This document shows positions 5,870 through 13,353 of a stretch of DNA of 15,914 bases, piece after piece. The notes beneath the pieces were generated by a model. It was not told where the DNA came from, searched no databases, and saw only the letters and a program-made list of their open reading frames with translations. The position numbers were made by a program, and so were the translations under genes. The DNA comes from Dehalococcoidia bacterium. Its GTDB lineage: Bacteria; Chloroflexota; Dehalococcoidia; SZUA-161. The stretch is taken from the NCBI GenBank assembly GCA_014859215.1, contig JACUUS010000033.1:1-15914 (forward strand), given 5' to 3'. Positions within the stretch are counted from its first letter, which is position 1; every line of letters begins with the position of its first letter.

Positions 5870-7441
5870 TTGCAGATACCCAGGGCAGCCGCTGAGCAAA
5901 TCGATCTTCAGGCAACGCTGAACCTCATATTGAAAAATGCCGTTCGGGCGCTGGGCGGTACCGCCGGCGTTGTGGCCATCTGGGATGCGGGCAAACAGCA
6001 TTTCGTCACGAGTGCATCACACGGCCTGGACGCCCGATCTCTCGCCCGGCTGGGGCCACTGCTCGACGAGGCCATTCCCGATCTCGCGGGAAGCAAGAAG
6101 AGTTTTGCTCTCCTTTCCGAACTTCGAGAGGGCTCACTTCCTTTCTCAGATAAGGGAATCCCTCAGAATCCGGTCATAGTCCTCCCATTGCGCATAGGCG
6201 GCAGTACGATCGGCCTCATCTATATCCTTCGTCCGCTGGAGGCCACATCGTTCTCAATCCTCGACCAACCCGCCCTGGCGGCATTCGCCGAGCAGGCGGC
6301 GATTGCCGTTCAGAATGCAACTCTCGCTCATATCCTGACTGGAGAGAAAGAGAGAGTGGAGTCGATCCTCGAGGGCAGCGCCGACGGAATAATGAGTGTG
6401 GACGCAAACCGCCGGATCGTGGGCTTCAACTCCGCAATGGAGAAACTAACCGGATGCGGGAAGCACCAGGTGTTGGGAAAGGAGTGCTACAGCGTGCTGG
6501 CCCTGCGGGATCGAGAACAACGTACGCTCTGCGGCGAAGCCTGTCCGATGCTTTCGCGGAGCAAAGGGACAAAGTCTCAGATAATCGAGCGTCAGGGTAT
6601 TGTACGCACGCAGGAAGGGAAGGATGTCGAGGTTGCAATGGTGTATTCCATTCTGCGGTCGCAGGAGGGCCTCCCACTGAATGCGGTGGTAAATGTTCGG
6701 GATATCACGAGGCTCCGCGAAATGGAGAATCTGCGTTCTGTCTTCCTGTCCATGCTCGGGCATGAATTGCAGACGCCCATATCGATAATCAAGGGGTATA
6801 CAGACACCCTGATGCGCATGGATGCCAGATGGAACAGGGACACCATGATGGACGGACTGGCCGTAATAGATGAAGAGTGCGATCGATTGAGCAGAATCGT
6901 GAATTCTCTGCTGCTTGCCTCCCGGATTGAGACGGGTTCGCTGTCGCTCAAACGCGAACCGGTCCTGCTCCCGTCACTGGCGGGCAAAGTGGCGCGGAAA
7001 TTTCAGGCCCTAAGCCGCAGACATTCCGTGACTCTTGACTTCGAATCCAGATTCCCTTCTGTGGCGGCCGACGCACAGTTTGTAGAGGAAGTACTCACTA
7101 ATCTCGTCGACAACGCCATAAAGTATTCGCCCGAGGGAGGTCCCGTTCGCATATCAGGTAGAACGAGCGATGAATGGGCCGAAATTGCCGTTACCGACGA
7201 GGGTATAGGCATTCCCCTGCGGGAAATGGACGGCCTTTTTGATCGATTCAGAAGAGGTGAAAGCGCCCACGTGCAGAAGGTCCGTGGAGCGGGGCTCGGT
7301 CTGTATATCTGCAAGTACCTTATCGAAGCTCATGGAGGCAGCATACAGGCGGAAAGTGAACTCGGGAAGGGAACTCGCTTCACCTTCACATTGCCTCTGT
7401 TAAGAGCCAGGTCACGGAGGAAAGACGATGGCCAGGGATAA
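5870..7441 (+). CDS. Soluble sensor histidine kinase, GAF-PAS-HisKA-HATPase_c
   Basis: 523 residues, no membrane segment, so a cytosolic sensor. A GAF domain spans roughly residues 10-155 and a PAS domain 162-285. The PAS holds four cysteines (C196, C206, C221, C225) that could bind a metal or Fe-S cluster. HisKA follows with the phospho-acceptor H298 in MLGHELQTPISIIKG. The ATPase has an N box at NLVDNAIKYS (N411, N415), G1 at DEGIGIP (443-449) and G2 at GAGLGLYI (473-480). It autophosphorylates and passes the phosphate to a regulator, almost certainly the next gene, which it overlaps by 14 bp. The start is TTG 5870 with GGGAGAGG five bases upstream; the family-like sequence begins soon after. 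The signal is unknown; a redox or gas cue is possible given the cysteines. Confidence 0.9.
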   Translation: MQIPRAAAEQIDLQATLNLILKNAVRALGGTAGVVAIWDAGKQHFVTSASHGLDARSLARLGPLLDEAIPDLAGSKKSFALLSELREGSLPFSDKGIPQNPVIVLPLRIGGSTIGLIYILRPLEATSFSILDQPALAAFAEQAAIAVQNATLAHILTGEKERVESILEGSADGIMSVDANRRIVGFNSAMEKLTGCGKHQVLGKECYSVLALRDREQRTLCGEACPMLSRSKGTKSQIIERQGIVRTQEGKDVEVAMVYSILRSQEGLPLNAVVNVRDITRLREMENLRSVFLSMLGHELQTPISIIKGYTDTLMRMDARWNRDTMMDGLAVIDEECDRLSRIVNSLLLASRIETGSLSLKREPVLLPSLAGKVARKFQALSRRHSVTLDFESRFPSVAADAQFVEEVLTNLVDNAIKYSPEGGPVRISGRTSDEWAEIAVTDEGIGIPLREMDGLFDRFRRGESAHVQKVRGAGLGLYICKYLIEAHGGSIQAESELGKGTRFTFTLPLLRARSRRKDDGQG

Positions 7442-8144
7442 GAGGATACTGGTGGTAGATGATGAACCGCGGATGGTACAGTTCATCGCCATGAACCTGG
7501 AACTCGAAGGATTCCAGGTCATGAGCGCCTCATGCGGATATGAGGCCATGGAAAAGGTCACCAGGGACTTTCCCGACCTCGTCGTGCTCGATATCATGAT
7601 GCCCGACATAGACGGTTTTGAGACCCTGAAGAATATCCGGCAGCTATCCACAGTCCCGGTGATCTTCCTGAGCGTGAAGGGTGAGGAGGTGGACCGCGTT
7701 CGCGGGCTGGATCTCGGCGCGGATGACTACCTGACAAAACCGTTCAGCCCCCGCGAGCTTGTATCCCGCATCAAAGCGGTGCTCCGCAGGGCTCACCGGC
7801 AGGCCCCGCTGCGCACGTCAGAAGTCCGCGTGGATGAGGATCTTCTCATAGACTTTGAACAAAGGAGAGTCCTGGTACGGGGGCAGGAAGTGCGGCTGCG
7901 GCCAACCGAATACCGGCTCCTGCACCAGCTCGTCACCAATGCCGGCCGCCTTCTTAGCCATGAAACTCTGCTCTCCCGGGTCTGGGGTCCTGAATACCGC
8001 GATGAAGACCATTACCTTCGCCTCTACATTACCTACCTCAGGCAAAAAATCGAGGAAGACCCCAGGAATCCAAAGTACATAATCAGCGAACGGGGACTCG
8101 GTTACCGCTTCAAAAGCTTCGTTGAGAAGAACTCGGCTCCGTAG
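7428..8144 (+). CDS. OmpR/PhoB-family response regulator
   Basis: 238 residues. The receiver domain spans 5-120: acidic pair D11-D12, phospho-acceptor D55 in LDIMMPDIDGFE, switch residue S82 in FLSVKG, and K104 in LTKPFSP. A winged-helix DNA-binding domain follows (about 135-232), with RPTEYRLLHQLVTNAGRLLSHETLLSRVWG, the DHYLRLYITYLRQKIE recognition-helix area and the closing wing ISERGLGYRFK. It acts as a dimer on tandem direct repeats. ATG 7428 is preceded by GGAGG with seven bases between, and the gene overlaps the upstream kinase, showing they form one operon and one signalling pair. The 11-bp array at 5805-5842 is a natural candidate for autoregulation. Confidence 0.93.
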   Translation: MARDKRILVVDDEPRMVQFIAMNLELEGFQVMSASCGYEAMEKVTRDFPDLVVLDIMMPDIDGFETLKNIRQLSTVPVIFLSVKGEEVDRVRGLDLGADDYLTKPFSPRELVSRIKAVLRRAHRQAPLRTSEVRVDEDLLIDFEQRRVLVRGQEVRLRPTEYRLLHQLVTNAGRLLSHETLLSRVWGPEYRDEDHYLRLYITYLRQKIEEDPRNPKYIISERGLGYRFKSFVEKNSAP

Positions 8145-8171
8145 CCTGCCGCGCTGCTGCGGTACACTCCC

Positions 8172-8279
8172 GCCTGACGCTGTTCCGTGCTACAATAAAT
8201 GCGCGTCTGAGTCTGTGACCCATTAGCACCACATAGTCGCCGCGCATGACCTTGTCCGTGGTGCGTTAAGCCGTCAGGC
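8172..8279 (+). other. Cluster of inverted repeats in the leader of the acyl-CoA synthetase gene
   Basis: Three perfect complementary pairs occur here: GCCTGACG/CGTCAGGC (8172-8179 with 8272-8279), ATGCGCG/CGCGCAT (8199-8205 with 8241-8247) and GCACCAC/GTGGTGC (8226-8232 with 8258-8264). The second and third interleave, the topology of a pseudoknot, inside the first. It may be a structured RNA or a DNA-level regulatory site. I do not match it to a known riboswitch class. Confidence 0.4.
8188..8196 (+). promoter_or_regulatory. Possible extended -10 promoter for the acyl-CoA synthetase gene
   Basis: TGCTACAAT at 8188-8196 matches an extended -10 element (TGn plus TACAAT, 5/6). No -35 match is seen at the normal distance. 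Transcription would begin near 8203, leaving a leader of about 146 bases that contains inverted repeats. Confidence 0.35.
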
Positions 8280-8348
8280 AGTTTTCCATATTCAGGTACG
8301 CCGGATGAGACCGTGTAGACACCATTACAGCTTTCATGAAAGGAAACG

Positions 8349-9749
8349 ATGGAGCACGACATAATCAAAGAGCTGGAGGGAATTTTCTATCCCCGATCCG
8401 TGGCCATTGTTGGTGTCTCCGAGAAAGCGAATAATCTGGGCTACAGGTGGCTGAAGAGCCTGCTGGATGCAGGCTTCCCCAGGGTCTATCCCGTAAACCC
8501 CAAGGGCGGTGAGATGCACAGCCAGAAGGTCTACGGAAGCATTAGCGAGATTCCAGGGCATGTCGACCTCGCTATCCTCATTATCCCGCGTGAAGCAGTC
8601 CCCGGCGTGGCCAGGGAATGCGCTGAAAAGGGAACGAAGGGCATCGTTCTATATACCTCTGGGTTCGGCGAGAGCGGAGCGGACGGCAGGAGACTGCAGG
8701 AGGAAATCGTGCGAATAGCCCGAAGAGGCGGGACCAGGGTCATGGGCCCGAGTTGCCTGGGCCCGTACAATCCTTCGGCGAAACTCATCACCCAGTATGT
8801 GCTTCCAAGGCAAGCAGGCTCAGTGGGCGTCATATCCCACAGCGGCTTCCTTTTCAACTTTCTTTTGATGTCCGTGACTGCGACAGGCATCGGTCCCAGC
8901 AAAGGTGTGAGCTGCGGCAGTGATTGCGATCTTTCGTTTGTGGACTTTCTCGAATACCTGGGACAGGATGAGCAGACAAAGGTGATAATCGGCTACCTGG
9001 AAGGCATCAGTGACGGTAAGCGGCTCCTGCGCGTCGCCCGCGAGATATCAAAGAGGAAGCCGATCATTATCTTGAAAGGCGGCGAAACAGAGACCGGCAG
9101 GAGAGCTTCAGCCTCTCATACCGCCACGCTTGCGGTACCTTCAGCCGTATGGAAATCCGTATGCAGCCAGACGGGAATAATCTCGGTAGACAGCTTCGAA
9201 GAGCTCATCGATACACTGAGAGCTCTCCACTATCTCCCGCGTACGGCGGGGAACAGGGTGGCCGTCGTAACCGCGCCCGGAGGGCTTGCGGTAACCGCCT
9301 CCGATGCCTGCCAGAAGCTTGGCCTTGAGCTGCCGCGCCTTACACGGAGGACGCGTGGCGCACTCGCTTCATTGGTCGGAGGACTGGGGACAAATGTCGA
9401 CAACCCTATCGATCTTGGCCCAATGGGAGCTATGGCTGCTGCGTACTACGTCGGGGAGGCTGTCAAACTGGCGATCAGGGACCCGAATATCGACATGCTC
9501 CTCACTGCATACATCGGCCCGCCGACCTTTGACGAGGCGAAAGACAGGGAGACCGCGGAAGACTTCGTACGGGAAATAGGGGCCGTGGGGAAACCGGCTG
9601 TCTTCTCCGGAGCATCGCTCCAGGGCTGGGACAGAGGCGAACTCAAGTTCCTGGCAGAAAATCGGATTCCCGTTTATCCTGAAGCCACGAGGGCCGCACG
9701 CGCTCTTGCCCGGCTTGTTGAATACAGCGAATTTGCGACCGGGACATAA
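8349..9749 (+). CDS. Acetyl/acyl-CoA synthetase (NDP-forming), alpha subunit
   Basis: 466 residues. Converts acyl-CoA plus phosphate and ADP (or GDP) to the free acid, CoA and ATP, a substrate-level phosphorylation step in acid-producing anaerobes; it is reversible. An N-terminal CoA-binding Rossmann domain begins IFYPRSVAIVGVSEKANNLGY and includes VYPVNPKGG. Next are the succinyl-CoA-ligase-like domains with MGPSCLGPYNP (132-142), GVISHSGFL (160-168), GYLEGI (215-220) and SHTATL, in which H257 is the expected phospho-histidine. Length fits a separate alpha subunit (about 460), not the 700-residue fused form. The ATP-grasp beta subunit is not in this window. The ribosome site is modest (AAGGA). 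The gene meets the convergent response-regulator gene with no gap: stop TAA 9747-9749 directly abuts the other stop. Substrate preference cannot be read from sequence. Confidence 0.88.
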   Translation: MEHDIIKELEGIFYPRSVAIVGVSEKANNLGYRWLKSLLDAGFPRVYPVNPKGGEMHSQKVYGSISEIPGHVDLAILIIPREAVPGVARECAEKGTKGIVLYTSGFGESGADGRRLQEEIVRIARRGGTRVMGPSCLGPYNPSAKLITQYVLPRQAGSVGVISHSGFLFNFLLMSVTATGIGPSKGVSCGSDCDLSFVDFLEYLGQDEQTKVIIGYLEGISDGKRLLRVAREISKRKPIIILKGGETETGRRASASHTATLAVPSAVWKSVCSQTGIISVDSFEELIDTLRALHYLPRTAGNRVAVVTAPGGLAVTASDACQKLGLELPRLTRRTRGALASLVGGLGTNVDNPIDLGPMGAMAAAYYVGEAVKLAIRDPNIDMLLTAYIGPPTFDEAKDRETAEDFVREIGAVGKPAVFSGASLQGWDRGELKFLAENRIPVYPEATRAARALARLVEYSEFATGT

Positions 9750-10214
9750 TCAGCGCTTGTCGAGGAAATTCTCGATATCACTGTTTCCTGCGGTCTTATG
9801 CATGTACACTTCAAGCTTGTGCTCGCACAAAGGTGAACTCAGGTAACGCTTCCCATCCACCACTGCATGTATCGCACAAACAAGGTCGTCCGCGCTGGCT
9901 TCTTTACGGACATAGCCCCGTGCTCCAGCTTCCAGGGCGCTGACCACATAGGCTTCATTGTCATACATGGAGAGCACAACGACACGAGTCCCGGGACAGG
10001 CTCTTGTAACCCTCCTGGTCACCTCGATCCCGTTGAGGCCCGGCATCTTCAAATCAACAACCAGGATATCCGGTTTCAGTTCATTGACCAGTGAAATTGC
10101 CTCCGTACCGTTGGCAGCTTCACCGATGACGGAAAGATCAGGCTCGGACTCGAGCAAAACCCTTATACCCTGCCTGACTATCTTATGATCGTCAGCCAGT
10201 ACGATGGTCGTCAT
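9750..10214 (-). CDS. NarL-type receiver protein lacking the LuxR DNA-binding domain
   Basis: 154 residues. The receiver is intact: acidic pair D8-D9, phospho-acceptor D54 in VVDLKMPGLNG, S82 in VLSMYDNE and K104 in GYVRKEASADDL. The usual NarL-family linker follows (GKRYLSSPLCEHKLEVYM), but the protein stops about 20 residues later where the LuxR helix-turn-helix would begin. The stop codon abuts the stop of the convergent gene. ATG 10214 is preferred because GGAG sits nine bases upstream and the N-terminus then matches NarL-type proteins; ATG 10229 is an alternative. It overlaps the kinase gene by 23 bp, so the two are co-translated partners. With no DNA-binding domain it may act by protein contact, as a phosphate sink, or be a decayed regulator. 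Confidence 0.88.
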   Translation of the reverse strand: MTTIVLADDHKIVRQGIRVLLESEPDLSVIGEAANGTEAISLVNELKPDILVVDLKMPGLNGIEVTRRVTRACPGTRVVVLSMYDNEAYVVSALEAGARGYVRKEASADDLVCAIHAVVDGKRYLSSPLCEHKLEVYMHKTAGNSDIENFLDKR

Positions 10215-11982
10215 ATCCTCGATCTCCATCTAGCTCAGGATGCAAGTCTGACATTGGAAGCCCCACCGTGAGGCAAGTTCCGCCGCCGGGTTCAGATTCA
10301 ATATTAAGACTGCCATTCAGAATGTCAACTCTCTCCCTCATCCCGCTGAGCCCCGCCGATGTAGAAGGCACATGCATTGGATCAAATCCTATACCAGCGT
10401 CTTTCACCGTAATTTTCAGCACTGAATTCTTTACCCAGACACGTACAGCCACAGAGTCGACCCTTGCATGGCGAGCGACATTACTGAGCGCTTCCTGGAT
10501 AATCCGGAAAGCGGCAGTGCGGAGCTCGGGCGGTACATTGCTGTCCACCCCGCTGGATGAAAAGTCAACCCGCACGTTGGTCCTGCTCGTATAGCGCTGG
10601 AAGTGCCAGTTGAGGGCCTGGAGCAGGCCGAGGTCGTCGAGCATGGCCGGTCGCAAATCGAGGGACAGTGTCCGCACCTGGTCAATAACCTCTGATACAG
10701 TCTCGCGGGCCTCACCGAGCCATGACCTGATCTCGCTGTCATGCGCCGTTGCCGCCCTGTCCAGGTAAATCTTTATCAGGGCAAGCGACTGGCTTGTCTG
10801 GTCATGCAATTCCCGAGCAATTGAACGGCGCTCTTCTTCCTGTATCTCGACCAGGCGATGCGAAAGGGTGCGAAGCTTGTGCTCCCGTTCGGTAAGCTGG
10901 TCGACCATCAAGCTCATATCAGCAGCCAGGCTTGCGATCTCATCTTCGCCTTCTATCTTGAGTTTCGGCGCCGGTTCGCCCTGCCGCACCTTCCGGGAGT
11001 ACTGCGCCAGCTTCCGGATCGGCATCGTTATCTGCCGGCTGGTCATAATCACCATCCCGAGTATGACCGCGAGGAGTATGACACCCGCAATCGCTATTGT
11101 ATGACGCAGGTAGTTGATAGGAGCGAAAGCCTCGGCCTGGTCCACTTCAGCGACCAGGACTACATCCATACTGTCTGCGAGGTGATAATACCCGATTACG
11201 GGCACTCCCCGGTAGTCCGGATAGGTACCGGTTCCAGGATCGCCCTCCAGCGCCTTATTCACCCCTTCCGTGAAAATCCACTGCTGGAAAGCCCTTCCAG
11301 GACCTAACCTGGTATCGTTGAGCAGCAGGTGATCCCTGTTCACGAGATAAGTTTCTCCGGTTTCGCCCAGGCCTGCCGATTCAACCATGACCTCATTCAA
11401 GCTGTCAAGGTTCACGTGGGCCGCGATGACCCCTACAAGCTCGCCATTGTTCACCACCGGAGCGGAGACCACCATCGTAGGCTCCTCGCGGGCGGCGCTG
11501 TGGTATATCTCGGAAATGAAAGCGCTCTCTTTTCCCTGCTGGAAGTATTCCCGGTGAGCGCGCAGCTTGCCTATCCACTGCTCATCAGAAGCCGCAGTTA
11601 TCTCCCCGCTGGTGCTGTCGAGAAGCAGCATGATCGAAAAATCTTCCTGCTCGATTATGCGGTTGAACTCAGCAGCCAGCCCCTCTTGCGCCTCGGCATA
11701 TCCCGAATCACCCGGACTGGTGTGAGAAAGGACTCTCGCTGCATCCTCGATTCTCGGCTCTTCGGACAGCCATTCAAAATGACTCAGCAGGTGCCCTCTC
11801 CACTCGCCAATCTGGTGTTCTTTAAGGACGGTCACGCTTTCCAGCTGTGCTGCCACACGGTCGATGATAATCCTTTCGGCGGAATAGAATGATATATAGG
11901 CTATAGCCAGGACTCCGAGCAGGGTCATCAGAATAGAAAGCCCGATGAGTCTTGCTGTCAGGTTCCTCCGAAAAACATTCAC
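10192..11982 (-). CDS. Membrane sensor histidine kinase, dCache-HAMP-HisKA_3 (NarX/LiaS-like core)
   Basis: 596 residues. TM1 spans about 11-33 and TM2 about 294-316, bracketing a 260-residue extracytoplasmic domain. That domain has the dCache pattern (ARxREYFQQGKESAFISEIY, then TMVVSAPVVNNGELVGVIAAHV, then a membrane-proximal lobe ending VVLVAEVDQAEAFAPI). A HAMP segment (316-368) and a HisKA_3 dimerisation helix follow, with acceptor H393 in RRSIARELHDQTSQSL. The ATPase has N501 in QEALSNVARHA, G1 DAGIGFD (528-534) and G2 GLSGMRERV (544-552). It senses an outside ligand and phosphorylates the adjacent receiver. The start is ATG 11982; an in-frame TGA directly upstream limits choices, and the ribosome site is weak. 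It lies 20 bp after the solute-binding protein gene, which may deliver the ligand to the sensor. Confidence 0.92.
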   Translation of the reverse strand: MNVFRRNLTARLIGLSILMTLLGVLAIAYISFYSAERIIIDRVAAQLESVTVLKEHQIGEWRGHLLSHFEWLSEEPRIEDAARVLSHTSPGDSGYAEAQEGLAAEFNRIIEQEDFSIMLLLDSTSGEITAASDEQWIGKLRAHREYFQQGKESAFISEIYHSAAREEPTMVVSAPVVNNGELVGVIAAHVNLDSLNEVMVESAGLGETGETYLVNRDHLLLNDTRLGPGRAFQQWIFTEGVNKALEGDPGTGTYPDYRGVPVIGYYHLADSMDVVLVAEVDQAEAFAPINYLRHTIAIAGVILLAVILGMVIMTSRQITMPIRKLAQYSRKVRQGEPAPKLKIEGEDEIASLAADMSLMVDQLTEREHKLRTLSHRLVEIQEEERRSIARELHDQTSQSLALIKIYLDRAATAHDSEIRSWLGEARETVSEVIDQVRTLSLDLRPAMLDDLGLLQALNWHFQRYTSRTNVRVDFSSSGVDSNVPPELRTAAFRIIQEALSNVARHARVDSVAVRVWVKNSVLKITVKDAGIGFDPMHVPSTSAGLSGMRERVDILNGSLNIESEPGGGTCLTVGLPMSDLHPELDGDRGYDDHRTG

Positions 11983-12002
11983 GATTTCACTACCGCCTCT
12001 CC

Positions 12003-12989
12003 CTACAACCTCCCCACGAAGTCATTGGTGTAGGCGTCTCTTACATCGACAGGAGGCTTCACTATGCCCGCATCACGAAGCTGATTGACTATTTCAGCCC
12101 AAATACCGTTTTCCATGTAGCCCAGGGGCCTTGATCCCTCATGAATGAGAGGTATTTGCGCCTCTATGATCCTGGATACAAGACCGGGCTCGATTTCAGG
12201 GGCATACCTGTTCACGATGGCTGCGGCTTCTTCCTGGTGCTCAATTGAATCGCGCCATCCGCCCAGTGATGCTTCCACAAATCTAGCAACCAGGGAAGAG
12301 TCTTCTTGAATAAGCTCTTCTCTGGTTACTATCACGTCCCCGAAGGACAGAATGCCGTAGTCTTCCAGCCAAATATAGTTCATCGCGTACCCAGCTACTT
12401 CGAGCTCTATTCCCGTGCCGACCCGGTACATCATCTGCGCATCCACAGTGCCTTCCACCAAATGCTGCACTCCAGGCTCATAAGGGAGAATCTCGGTTAG
12501 AGCAGGGTCCATCTCCAGCTTCTTCATGAGGGCTTCGTGCTGGATTCGTCCCTGTTCGGTGGCCATGACAGTCTTTTCAGACAGGTCCTGGGGACGCTTG
12601 ATACCGGAATCTTCCAGGCTTCCGTATACGACAGGGTTTCTCTGGAAGATAGCCGCGATGGCAATAACCGGTTCGCCTCGGTCCCTCGCCAGCAGCAGCT
12701 CGTCGGCGCTAATCACGGCGAAATCGGTCTTGCCTTCGGAGAGGTCGCGTATTGTCCCAGCGGAGGTCCCTTCTTCCTGAGGCAATAGTGTAACCTCGAT
12801 ACCATTCTCCGAGTAGAATCCCTTGTCCGCGGCAGTGTAGAATCCCACGAACTGGGGATGATGCCTCCCATTCAACTGCACCTTTACTGTGTCCGGTTCG
12901 GCACTACTGGCGCAGCCGGATAATACAAGGACCCCGAGCAGAAAAGCGACAGTCAGCACCAGCGCCAACTTATTTGGCAACCGCTCCAT
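12003..12989 (-). CDS. NMT1/THI5-like ABC-type solute-binding lipoprotein
   Basis: 328 residues. The N-terminus is a lipoprotein signal: basic start, hydrophobic core (LALVLTVAFLLGVLVL) and lipobox LSGC with lipidated C26. The mature part matches the SsuA/THI5/NMT1 binding-protein fold: VKVQLNGRHHPQFVGFYTAADKGFYSENGIEVTLLP, then GTSAGTIRDLSEGKTDFAVISADELLLARDRGEPVIAIAAIFQR. Members bind pyrimidine precursors, sulfonates, nitrate or similar small molecules. The ligand here is unknown. No permease or ATPase gene is in the window; instead a dCache kinase follows after 20 bp, so a signalling role is likely. ATG 12989 has AGGTGA five bases upstream; GTG 12995 is an alternative start. No TPP-riboswitch core was seen upstream, so a thiamine role is not supported by regulation. 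Confidence 0.88.
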   Translation of the reverse strand: MERLPNKLALVLTVAFLLGVLVLSGCASSAEPDTVKVQLNGRHHPQFVGFYTAADKGFYSENGIEVTLLPQEEGTSAGTIRDLSEGKTDFAVISADELLLARDRGEPVIAIAAIFQRNPVVYGSLEDSGIKRPQDLSEKTVMATEQGRIQHEALMKKLEMDPALTEILPYEPGVQHLVEGTVDAQMMYRVGTGIELEVAGYAMNYIWLEDYGILSFGDVIVTREELIQEDSSLVARFVEASLGGWRDSIEHQEEAAAIVNRYAPEIEPGLVSRIIEAQIPLIHEGSRPLGYMENGIWAEIVNQLRDAGIVKPPVDVRDAYTNDFVGRL

Positions 12990-13075
12990 TCTCACCTATA
13001 TCCTGCTTTTCTCCCACGCACAGACGGAATGGGGAGACTCTCTCGACCATGTTATGACAAGCTACCTTCAAGATA

Positions 13076-13104
13076 ATGATACATTAAACGGCGGGAATGT
13101 CCAA
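13076..13104 (-). promoter_or_regulatory. Possible promoter of the binding-protein/kinase/receiver operon
   Basis: On the minus strand, TTGGAC (13099-13104, weak -35) and TATCAT (13076-13081, 5/6 -10) are 17 bp apart, giving a leader of about 80 bases. The -10 sits inside a small palindrome TAATG-ATA-CATTA (13074-13086), which could be an operator. It also partly resembles the classical Fur box (GATAATGATA), but the right half does not match. Confidence 0.45.
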
Positions 13105-13138
13105 AAAGGTCACGTACGATCCACTTCGCTTCGAATTA

Positions 13139-13249
13139 TTCGCGCCCTTTGCCTGCCCTTGACCTTGTTGCGGGTACGGATACCCTGGGCGCGAAGGTTT
13201 GCCTGAATCTCCCCGGTGGTGAGAGTCCCCGGAGGAATCCGAGCGCCCA
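13139..13249. repeat. Structured block with competing inverted repeats
   Basis: A 9-bp perfect inverted repeat TTCGCGCCC/GGGCGCGAA (13139-13147 with 13187-13195) encloses a hairpin GGGTA-CGGA-TACCC (13172-13185). The right arm can instead pair with GCGCCCA at 13243-13249 (TGGGCGC 13186-13192), around a second weak stem CTCC/GGAG (13209-13212 with 13231-13234). The two pairings exclude each other, as in a switch. TTTGCCTG is repeated at 13148-13155 and 13198-13205. The block lies between the two predicted promoters, so it may be an independent small RNA, a protein-binding site or a dispersed repeat. Confidence 0.5.
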
Positions 13250-13313
13250 ACTATTAAATCGGATTACAGGCGGGGTACAGGCGGTCCTGACACAGAAAAG
13301 CCGGCAGAGGCCC

Positions 13314-13342
13314 TTGTCCGGTGCCACAAAACCTGTTATTAT
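13314..13342 (+). promoter_or_regulatory. Predicted promoter of fur
   Basis: TTGTCC (13314-13319, 4/6) and TATTAT (13337-13342, 5/6) are separated by 17 bp. Transcription would begin near 13349, immediately before a perfect 15-bp palindrome, so a repressor bound there would block early transcription. Confidence 0.6.
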
Positions 13343-13353
13343 ATTTGTGAAAA

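Noticed and set aside
8102..8368. Minus-strand frame of 88 residues spanning the leader of the acyl-CoA synthetase gene
   Set aside because: It runs into the antisense of both flanking genes and shows no conserved motif.
9680..9760. Frameshift that would restore a LuxR domain to the truncated regulator
   Set aside because: The downstream minus-strand frames read antisense through the acyl-CoA synthetase gene and contain no LuxR-like TxxExxVL sequence that I can see.
10858..11892. Several long plus-strand frames within the dCache kinase gene
   Set aside because: They are antisense shadows of a gene with complete kinase motifs and show no protein-family features.
12990..13075. TPP riboswitch before the NMT1/THI5-like protein
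   Set aside because: Neither CTGAGA nor the second conserved TPP aptamer block was found in the leader on the minus strand.
13190..13205. GGCAAACC on the minus strand, reminiscent of the c-di-GMP-I riboswitch
   Set aside because: The rest of the aptamer, including the second conserved block (GGGACGCAAAGCC), is absent, so the match is probably chance.
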